A stretch of 10,577 bases of DNA from assembly GCA_036524115.1 (NCBI GenBank), contig DATDCY010000339.1:1-10577 (forward strand). The letters are read 5' to 3'. Both the position numbers and the translations under genes were made by a program. Positions 1-5,226 of this stretch are shown here, piece after piece. This DNA comes from a bacterium (GTDB taxonomy: Bacteria; JAUVQV01; DATDCY01). The notes beneath the pieces are model-generated. The model searched no databases. It was given only the letters and a program-made list of their open reading frames with translations, and was not told the DNA's origin. Within the stretch, counting starts at the first letter, position 1, and each line of letters opens with the position of its first letter.

Positions 1-104
1 GTGAACCCGCGGAGCGGCGCGTCCGGCCTGAGCACCAGGCGCCGGCCGTCGTCCTCCAGCGACGCGTGCACTGCGATGCCCGCGCCCGCGGCGCCCGAGG
101 CCAA
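1..104 (-). CDS. Possible 5' end of an unidentified minus-strand gene (partial)
   Basis: Read on the minus strand from a TTG at 104, the frame is open to the window edge and gives a protein-like stretch containing IAVHASLEDDGRRLVLRPD. In 35 codons about 43% of second positions are A or T, as expected of a coding frame in GC-rich DNA. The competing plus-strand frame, open from position 1 to a TAG at 106-108, has only about 20% A/T at second positions and reads as an Arg/Ser/Pro-rich shadow. GAGGG lies six bases before the TTG. Against this call, only 11 bp would separate it from the GTG of the divergent lipoprotein gene, which leaves no room for separate promoters. A plus-strand gene tail ending at 108, 7 bp before that GTG, is the alternative. 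I do not recognise the family. Confidence 0.38.
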   Translation of the reverse strand, partial: MASGAAGAGIAVHASLEDDGRRLVLRPDAPLRGF

Positions 105-115
105 GTAGGGCCCTC

Positions 116-1783
116 GTGAGCGCCGCCGCCCGCGGCTTGCACCGGAGAAGCACCGCGGCCCTCGCGGGCGCCGTCGCGATCGGGATGGCGCTGGCGCTCG
201 CCGGCTGCCGCCGGGAGGAGCCGGCGCCGAAGCCGGCGGCCACCGCCGGCGGGGAGCAGGGGCCGGAACGGGGCGACACGATCGTCGTCGGCAGCATCGG
301 CGACGCCTCCAACCTGCTGCCGGCGCTGGCCGCGGACAGTTCCTCCTTCGAGATCATCGGGCTCGTCTACAACGGGCTCGTCCGCTACGACAAGGACCTG
401 AACATCGAGGGCGAACTGGCCTCCTCGTGGGAGGTCTCGCCCGACGGATTGCAGATCACGTTCCATTTGCGGCCGAACGTGAAGTGGCACGACGGCGCGC
501 CGTTCACGGCCGCGGACGTCGAGTTCACCTACCGGACGATGGTCGACCCCAAGACGCCGACCGCCTACGGCGAGGATTTCAAGCAGGTCAAGAAGCTCGA
601 GGTGCTCGACCCGCTGACGGTCCGGGTCACCTACGGCGAGCCGTTCGCGCCGGCGCTCATCTCCTGGGGCTTCTCGGTGATGCCGAAGCACCTGCTCGAG
701 GGCAAGGACCTCACGAGTTCGCCGCTGGCGCGCGCGCCGGTCGGCACGGGGCCGTACCGCTTCGCCGAGTGGAAGACGGGCGAGAAGATCGTCCTCGAGG
801 CCTGGGACGGCTACTGGGAGGGGCGGCCGAACATCGACCGCTACCTCTACCGGATCATCCCGGACAGCGCGACGATGTTCCTCGAGCTCTCGGCAGGGAA
901 CCTCGACGAGATGTCCTTGTTCCCGGCGCAGTATGCGCGCCAGACGGACACCGAGTTCTTCAGGAAGAACTATCGCAAGTACCGCTACCTCGCCGACGCC
1001 TACACCTATCTCGGCTTCAACCTCAAGCTGCCCTTGTTCCAGGACAAGCGGGTGCGCCAGGCGATCTCCCACGCCGTCAACAAGCAGGAGATCATCGATA
1101 TCGTGCTCCTCGGCCTGGGGCAGGAGGCCACCGGCCCCTACAAGCCGGGGACCTGGGCCTACAACCCGCAGGTGAAGCGCTACGCCTACGACCCGGCGCG
1201 GGCGCAGGCGCTGCTCGCCGAGGCCGGCTGGAACTCGAAGGGCCCCGACGGTGTCCTCATGAACGGAGGCAAGCGTCTGGCGTTCACGGTGATGACGAAC
1301 CAGGGCAACAAGACGCGAGAGCAATGCGCGCAGATCATCCAGAAGAACCTCAAGGCGGTCGGGATCGACGTCTCGATCCGGGTCGTCGAGTGGGCGGCGT
1401 TCCTGAAGGAGTTCGTCAACCCGAGGAAGTTCGACGCCATCATCCTTGGCTGGTCGCTCTCGCGCGACCCCGATCAGTACGATATCTGGCACTCCTCCAA
1501 GACGGGGCCGGCCGAGCTCAACCACGTTTCCTTCAAGAACGCCGAGGTCGACTCCTTGCTCGAAAAGGGTCGCCGCACCTTCGACCAGGAGCAGCGGCGT
1601 CAAGCCTACTTCCGTCTTCAGGAGGTCCTCGCCGAGGAGCAGCCGTACGTCTTTCTCTACGATCCGGAGGCGCTGCCGATCGTCGCGGCCCGCTTCCGGG
1701 GCATCGCCCCCGCGCCGGCCGGGATATCGTACAATTTCATCAAGTGGTGGGTGCCGCGGGGCGAGCAGAAGTACGCGCGCTAG
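116..1783 (+). CDS. ABC transporter substrate-binding lipoprotein, peptide/nickel family 5 (DppA/OppA-like)
   Basis: This 555-residue protein is the extracytoplasmic solute receptor of a Dpp/Opp/Nik-type importer. The GTG start gives an n-region with two adjacent arginines, a hydrophobic segment and a lipobox LALAGC with Cys31 as the predicted lipidated residue, so the mature protein should be membrane-tethered. Family 5 features follow: an early SIGDASNLLPALAADSS segment, YNGLVRYDKDL near residues 85-95, the WKHDGAPFTAADVEFTY-like block near 123-140 (here WHDGAPFTAADVEFTYR), a VGTGPYRF block near 211-218, VRQAISHAVNKQEII near 315-330 and LGWSLSRDPDQYDIW near 444-458. Length is normal for the family. 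No strong ribosome site precedes the GTG; the later ATG at residue 24 would destroy the signal peptide, so GTG is preferred. The ligand (peptide, nickel complex or other) cannot be read from the sequence. The matching permeases start about 1.4 kb downstream, after two unrelated secreted-protein genes. Confidence 0.95.
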   Translation: MSAAARGLHRRSTAALAGAVAIGMALALAGCRREEPAPKPAATAGGEQGPERGDTIVVGSIGDASNLLPALAADSSSFEIIGLVYNGLVRYDKDLNIEGELASSWEVSPDGLQITFHLRPNVKWHDGAPFTAADVEFTYRTMVDPKTPTAYGEDFKQVKKLEVLDPLTVRVTYGEPFAPALISWGFSVMPKHLLEGKDLTSSPLARAPVGTGPYRFAEWKTGEKIVLEAWDGYWEGRPNIDRYLYRIIPDSATMFLELSAGNLDEMSLFPAQYARQTDTEFFRKNYRKYRYLADAYTYLGFNLKLPLFQDKRVRQAISHAVNKQEIIDIVLLGLGQEATGPYKPGTWAYNPQVKRYAYDPARAQALLAEAGWNSKGPDGVLMNGGKRLAFTVMTNQGNKTREQCAQIIQKNLKAVGIDVSIRVVEWAAFLKEFVNPRKFDAIILGWSLSRDPDQYDIWHSSKTGPAELNHVSFKNAEVDSLLEKGRRTFDQEQRRQAYFRLQEVLAEEQPYVFLYDPEALPIVAARFRGIAPAPAGISYNFIKWWVPRGEQKYAR

Positions 1784-1820
1784 GCGCGGCGCGCCCGCCC
1801 CGGAGGGAGGCTGAGAGACG

Positions 1821-2444
1821 ATGAAGGCCCCGGTTCTCGCGCTGACGGCGGTCCTGGGGGCCGCTGCGGTGCTCGCGGCGGCCGCGCCGGCGCGCGCAGA
1901 GGAAGACTTCTGCCCCATGGGCGGGATGCAGGTCAAGGCCGAGGTCAACAGGGACAAGGCCATCGCGTGGGCGAAGGAGCGGCGCAATGCGGCCGTCGTC
2001 GAGGATGAGGGCGGCGAGTGGTCCGTGGTCGCGCAGAGCGCGGCCGGCGGCGACATCGCGATCCTGGTGCAGCCCGGCTTCGTCTTCGTCGGGATCGCCG
2101 GCAAGGGCAACGGGGAGATCGACGCGCGCGAGGCCGAGAAGGCGTTCGGGCGCGAGCTGCGGGACCTGGCGGACGCCGTCAAGAAGGACCTGGACGAGCT
2201 GCAGCGGGCGGACGTCGTGAACCTCGACAGGCGCGACGTGGCGGATCTGGCCGCTGCCGTCGCCCTCGGTGTCTTCGCGAGGGAGGGGCGCGAGTGGAAG
2301 CACTCGACCGTGGACTGCGTCGGGACCGACGTCGACACCTCCGCGCTCGAGGCGCCCGAGGAGCTCGAGGAGCCGGCGGAGTCGCAGGAACCCGAGCAGC
2401 CGCCGGAGCCGGAGCAGGAGCCGGAGGCCCCGGAGCAGCAGTAA
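1821..2444 (+). CDS. Secreted protein of unknown function with FCPMGGM motif, paralog 1, Pro/Glu-rich tail
   Basis: This 207-residue protein begins with a clear Sec signal peptide (hydrophobic residues about 4-22, likely cleavage after ARA at 26), so the mature protein starts near EEDFCPMGGM. Two cysteines, Cys31 in that motif and Cys166 in DCVGTDVDTS, are both kept in the next gene's product. Hand alignment of residues 28-174 with the downstream paralog needs no gap and shows roughly half of the positions identical, so they are tandem duplicates. The middle looks like alternating strands (WSVVAQS, DIAILV, FVFVGIAGKG) followed by helices rich in Lys, Asp and Glu. From about residue 177 the chain becomes a Pro/Glu/Gln tail that the paralog lacks. 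A GGAGGGAGG ribosome site lies 10 bases before the ATG. It starts 37 bp after the binding-protein gene and is probably cotranscribed with it. The family is not one I recognise; the Cys-Met-Met pattern could bind a metal, or the cysteines could form a disulfide, but neither is shown. Confidence 0.88.
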   Translation: MKAPVLALTAVLGAAAVLAAAAPARAEEDFCPMGGMQVKAEVNRDKAIAWAKERRNAAVVEDEGGEWSVVAQSAAGGDIAILVQPGFVFVGIAGKGNGEIDAREAEKAFGRELRDLADAVKKDLDELQRADVVNLDRRDVADLAAAVALGVFAREGREWKHSTVDCVGTDVDTSALEAPEELEEPAESQEPEQPPEPEQEPEAPEQQ

Positions 2445-2506
2445 CATCGCCGGGGCGGTGGGGGTACACACCGTCGAAGGGGTGCGTGCAACCGACCATC
2501 ACAGAG

Positions 2507-2513
2507 AAGGAGG
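2507..2513 (+). promoter_or_regulatory. Strong ribosome binding site setting the start of FCPMGGM paralog 2
   Basis: AAGGAGG lies seven bases before the ATG at 2521. The same frame stays open much further upstream, to a GTG at 2269, but that extension overlaps paralog 1 out of frame, is Arg/Ser-rich and would bury the signal peptide. This site and the signal peptide fix the start at 2521. Confidence 0.85.
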
Positions 2514-2520
2514 CGGAGTG

Positions 2521-3054
2521 ATGAAGCGTTCGATTCTGGCGCAGGCGGTGGCCGTTGCGGCTGCCGGGGTGCTCGTCGCGGCGGCCGTGCCGGCGTTCGC
2601 CGGCGAGGACTTCTGCCCCATGGGCGGCATGCTCATCAAGGCGCAGGTCGACAAGGAGAAGGCGGTCGAGTGGAGCAAGGACTACCGCAAGGCGGTCGTC
2701 GCCAACGAGGACTCCGACGACTGGTCCGTGCTCACCCTGAGCAAGACCGACGACGACATCGCGATCGTCGTGCGCGCGGGTTCGGTCTTCTTCGGCGTCG
2801 CCGGCAAGGGCAAGGCCGAGGTGGACGCGCGGCTGGCGGAGAAGGCCTTCGGGCGCGACCTGCGCGACCTGCCGGAGGCGATCAGGAAGGACCTCGAGGC
2901 GCTGCGCAAGGCCGGCGGGGTCGCCATCGAGGGCTCGGACGTCGACAACCTCGCCAAGGCCGCAGCGCTCGGGACCTTCGAGAAGGCGCGGCGCGACTGG
3001 GAGCTCACGAAGCAGGACTGCACCGGCACCGACGTCGACACCTCCGGGTTGTAA
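2521..3054 (+). CDS. Secreted protein of unknown function with FCPMGGM motif, paralog 2
   Basis: This 177-residue protein has a Sec signal peptide (MKRS start, hydrophobic core about 5-25, cleavage likely after AFA at 27), leaving a mature N-terminus GEDFCPMGGM. Cys32 and Cys167 match the two cysteines of paralog 1, and the region ends in DCTGTDVDTSGL just before the stop, so it lacks the acidic proline tail of its neighbour. The most conserved blocks between the two are EDFCPMGGM, AGKG followed by an acidic residue and DAR, AEKAFGR with LRDL after it, and the DC-GTDVDTS end. No transmembrane segment is seen after the signal, so it should be periplasmic or exported. A 76-bp gap separates it from paralog 1 with no clear promoter, which suggests one transcript. 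A spacer with hairpins and a promoter-like box follows. I cannot name the family; a metal-binding or redox role is possible from the Cys/Met motif only. Confidence 0.9.
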   Translation: MKRSILAQAVAVAAAGVLVAAAVPAFAGEDFCPMGGMLIKAQVDKEKAVEWSKDYRKAVVANEDSDDWSVLTLSKTDDDIAIVVRAGSVFFGVAGKGKAEVDARLAEKAFGRDLRDLPEAIRKDLEALRKAGGVAIEGSDVDNLAKAAALGTFEKARRDWELTKQDCTGTDVDTSGL

Positions 3055-3061
3055 GCCTCGG

Positions 3062-3120
3062 GGCGGGCCTCGGCGCCCGCCGCGCATCGGCTCCGGGCGC
3101 CGCACGCCGGCCCCGGGGCC
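3062..3120. terminator. GC-rich hairpins after FCPMGGM paralog 2, possible terminator
   Basis: Just after the stop at 3054, GGCGGGC (3062-3068) pairs perfectly with GCCCGCC (3075-3081) around a six-base loop. Further on, GGCCCCGGGGCC (3109-3120) is a perfect palindrome, and ATCGGC (3086-3091) can pair with GCCGAT (3118-3123). None is followed by a proper T-run (only GTCGTTT near 3126), so intrinsic termination is uncertain. Their place between a gene end and a promoter-like box is the main support. Confidence 0.3.
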
Positions 3121-3173
3121 GATCGTCGTTTCCGGGATCCGCGTGTCCGCTGGCGCGGCCCCGCCCGTTTCAC

Positions 3174-3179
3174 TAGAAT
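3174..3179 (+). promoter_or_regulatory. Candidate -10 box (TAGAAT) before the permease genes
   Basis: TAGAAT stands out in GC-rich surroundings and ends nine bases before the ATG at 3189, so transcription would begin about three bases before the start codon. No convincing -35 hexamer is seen at the usual spacing, and no Shine-Dalgarno sequence lies between the box and the ATG. If real, the permease mRNA would be nearly leaderless, and the permeases could be expressed apart from the binding protein. Confidence 0.45.
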
Positions 3180-3188
3180 AGGCCTCCG

Positions 3189-4172
3189 ATGGCCGTCTAC
3201 ATCGCCCGGCGCCTGCTGCTCATGATCCCGCTGCTCGTCGGGATCACGGTCATCTCGTTCCTCGTCGTGCACCTCGCGCCGGGCGAGCCCACGGACATGA
3301 TGACCGATCTCAACCCGAAGGCCTCGCTCGAGGCCAAGGTGCGCCTGCGCGAGCTCTACGGCCTCGACCAGCCGCTGCACGTGCAGTACTGGCGCTGGGT
3401 CTCGCGCCTCGCGCGCCTGGACTTCGGGACCTCGTTCTCGGCCGACCGCCGCCCGGTGCTGGAGAAGACCCTCGAGCGCATGCCGGTCACGATCGGTCTG
3501 AACGTGCTCTCGGAGATCTTCGTCTTCGCCATCGCGATCCCGGTCGGCATCCTCGCCGCGGTGCGGCGCGGCTCGCTCTTCGACAAGGGCTCGACCGTCG
3601 CGGTGTTCTTCTTCTTCTCGGTGCCGACGTTCTGGCTGGCCCTGCTGGCGATGATCCTCTTCGGCGTGAAGCTCGGGTGGCTGCCGATCTCGGGACTGCG
3701 CTCGGTCAACCACGACCTGCTCGGCCCCGGGGGCCGCGCGCTGGACCTCGCGCGCCACCTCGTGCTGCCGGTGGTCGTGGGCAGCATCGGCGGGCTGGCC
3801 GGCATCTCGCGCTTCATGCGCTCGGGGATGCTCGAAGTCGTCCGCCAGGACTACGTGCGAACCGCCCGGGCCAAGGGGGTGCCGGAGGGGAGCGTCATCT
3901 GGCGGCACGCGCTGCGCAACGCGGTGCTGCCGATCATCACCATCCTCGGGCTCTCCGTCCCGGGCCTCATCGCCGGCTCGGTGATCTTCGAGACGATCTT
4001 CGCGATTCCCGGGATCGGCCAACTCATGTGGCAGGCGGTCATGGCGCGCGACTACCCGATGATCCTCGGGAACCTGGTCATCTCGGCGGTGCTGACGCTG
4101 GTGGGCAACCTGCTCGCGGACGTCGGCTACGTCGTCGCCGACCCGCGGATTTCCTTCGGCGGCAGGAGCTGA
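3189..4172 (+). CDS. ABC transporter permease, DppB/OppB type
   Basis: This 327-residue integral membrane protein is the first of the two permease subunits of a peptide/nickel-type importer. It starts with the family signature MAVYIARRLLLMIPLLVGIT, whose first membrane helix is about residues 9-30. A periplasmic stretch follows, with VRLRELYGLDQPLHVQYWRW at about 51-70 and LDFGTSF near 77-83. Further hydrophobic segments lie near 102-124, 136-160, 190-207, 246-270 and 295-316. The cytoplasmic EAA coupling loop, which contacts the ATPase, is at about 223-245 and reads VRTARAKGVPEGSVIWRHAL. IFAIPGIGQLMWQAVMARDYP-type residues near 270-290 are also typical. Length is normal. The next permease begins 8 bp after its stop, a usual operon arrangement. 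The ATPases are not in the window, so they must lie elsewhere or be shared. Confidence 0.96.
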   Translation: MAVYIARRLLLMIPLLVGITVISFLVVHLAPGEPTDMMTDLNPKASLEAKVRLRELYGLDQPLHVQYWRWVSRLARLDFGTSFSADRRPVLEKTLERMPVTIGLNVLSEIFVFAIAIPVGILAAVRRGSLFDKGSTVAVFFFFSVPTFWLALLAMILFGVKLGWLPISGLRSVNHDLLGPGGRALDLARHLVLPVVVGSIGGLAGISRFMRSGMLEVVRQDYVRTARAKGVPEGSVIWRHALRNAVLPIITILGLSVPGLIAGSVIFETIFAIPGIGQLMWQAVMARDYPMILGNLVISAVLTLVGNLLADVGYVVADPRISFGGRS

Positions 4173-4180
4173 CGGCGGCG

Positions 4181-5050
4181 ATGACCCGCGCCGCGAGTCA
4201 CGCGGACCGACGGCGCTTCGTCCGTCTGCTCGCCGCGCGCCTGCGGGAGAACCGCCTGGCGATGGCCGGCCTCGTGCTCGTCGCCCTGCTGGCTGCCACG
4301 GCGCTCGTGGCCCCCTGGATCGCGCCGCACGACCCGACGGCGATCGACGCGCGGACCATCCTCACGGGCCCCAGCGCCGCGCACCTGCTGGGGACGGACG
4401 ACCTGGGGCGGGACGTGCTCTCGCGCCTGATCTACGGCGCGCGCATCTCGCTGGCGGTCGGCTTCGTGTCGGTCGGCATTGCCGTGCTCATCGGCGCGAC
4501 GCTCGGGGCCTGCGCCGGCTACTTCGGCGGCCTCGTCGATGCGGTGGTGATGCGCTTCGTCGACATCATGCTCTGCTTCCCGAGCACGTTCCTGATCCTG
4601 GCGGTCATCGCCTTCATCGGCCCGAGCATCTGGAACGTGATGTTCGTCATCGGCGTCACCGGCTGGATGGGCGTCTGCCGGCTCGTGCGCGCGGAGTTCC
4701 TGACCCTGCGCGAGCGGGACTTCGTCGTCGCGGCGCGCGCGCTCGGCGCCGGGGACGCGCGGCTGATCTTCCGGCACATCCTCCCGAACGCGATGGCACC
4801 GGTGCTCGTCGCCGCCGTCCTCGGCGTGGCCGGGGCCATCCTCACGGAGAGCGGCCTCTCGTTCCTCGGACTGGGGGTGCAGCCGCCGACGCCGTCGTGG
4901 GGGAACATCCTGACCGCGGGCAAGGACAACATCGACGTCGCGTGGTGGCTCTCGTTCTTCCCCGGCCTCGCGATCACGCTGACGATGCTCGGCTACAACA
5001 TGCTCGGGGAGGGGCTGCGAGACGCGTTGGACCCCCGCCTGTCGGAGTAG
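4181..5050 (+). CDS. ABC transporter permease, DppC/OppC type
   Basis: This 289-residue protein is the second permease subunit. An N-terminal cytoplasmic segment with LRENRLAMAG, typical of the OppC N-terminal domain, leads into a first helix at about 27-47. The family signature LLGTDDLGRDVLSRLIYGAR is at 69-88. Membrane segments follow near 90-112, 123-147, 150-166, 205-228 and 255-275. The EAA loop at about 183-204 reads VAARALGAGDARLIFRHILP, and SFLGLGVQPPTPSWGNIL is at 227-244, both diagnostic. The protein ends with LGEGLRDALDPRLSE, a usual end for the family. The ATG lies 8 bp after the upstream permease stop; AGGAG at 4164-4168, inside the end of that gene, is a likely ribosome site with 12-base spacing. 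An earlier in-frame extension into the dppB-like gene is a shadow. Substrate cannot be inferred. Confidence 0.96.
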   Translation: MTRAASHADRRRFVRLLAARLRENRLAMAGLVLVALLAATALVAPWIAPHDPTAIDARTILTGPSAAHLLGTDDLGRDVLSRLIYGARISLAVGFVSVGIAVLIGATLGACAGYFGGLVDAVVMRFVDIMLCFPSTFLILAVIAFIGPSIWNVMFVIGVTGWMGVCRLVRAEFLTLRERDFVVAARALGAGDARLIFRHILPNAMAPVLVAAVLGVAGAILTESGLSFLGLGVQPPTPSWGNILTAGKDNIDVAWWLSFFPGLAITLTMLGYNMLGEGLRDALDPRLSE

Positions 5051-5114
5051 TCAAGCTTCGGGCTGCGCACCCGGAAGGACGCCGGCTTTGGCGTTGGCTT
5101 GGCGGGGCGCTCAG

Positions 5115-5213
5115 AAGGGTCCAGATGCAAGGAGGGCGACGAAGCGGATGCTGAGGCGGGCTCGTGCCCGCCGCAGGCAGACGCGAGGAGCCCAACGCCG
5201 CAGATGGGCCCTT
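5115..5213. repeat. Long imperfect cruciform hairpin in a convergent spacer, probable dispersed intergenic repeat
   Basis: The outer arms are AAGGGTCCAGATGC (5115-5128) and GCAGATGGGCCCTT (5200-5213), which pair at 12 of 14 positions counting one G-U pair. An inner helix pairs GGGC (5134-5137) with GCCC (5190-5193). The tip is a perfect seven-base stem, GGCGGGC (5155-5161) with GCCCGCC (5166-5172), closed by a TCGT loop. Purine-rich unpaired sides (GACGAAGCGGATGCTGA on the left) fill the gaps. This plan (GGTCC-type outer arms, a purine-rich middle and a GC-rich tip) resembles dispersed intergenic hairpins that I recall from Geobacter-like and other GC-rich genomes; that resemblance is from memory. 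It lies between two convergent gene ends (5050 and 5227), where a bidirectional terminator or RNA-stabilising role is plausible. The rest of the spacer 5051-5226 holds no gene that I can support. Confidence 0.7.
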
Positions 5214-5226
5214 ATCAGCGTCCCGC

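Noticed and set aside
1784-1820. Terminator between the binding-protein gene and FCPMGGM paralog 1
   Set aside because: GGCGCGGCGCGCC is a short self-complementary GC tract with no T-run and only 37 bp between genes; readthrough is more likely.
427-1824. Second plus-strand open frame inside the substrate-binding protein gene
   Set aside because: It is Arg/Ala/Gly-rich with no family features; the overlapping frame encodes a full family 5 binding protein with a lipobox.
2269-2520. Upstream extension of FCPMGGM paralog 2 to a GTG at 2269
   Set aside because: It overlaps paralog 1 out of frame, is Arg/Ser-rich and would hide a good signal peptide; the AAGGAGG at 2507-2513 sets the start at 2521.
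2682-4022. Minus-strand open frame of 446 codons opposite FCPMGGM paralog 2 and the DppB-type permease
   Set aside because: It is Asp/Arg/His/Glu-rich shadow sequence that crosses a spacer; both opposing genes are well supported.
5051-5226. Small genes in the convergent spacer
   Set aside because: Open frames here are short, lack start signals and overlap the long hairpin; none shows coding character.
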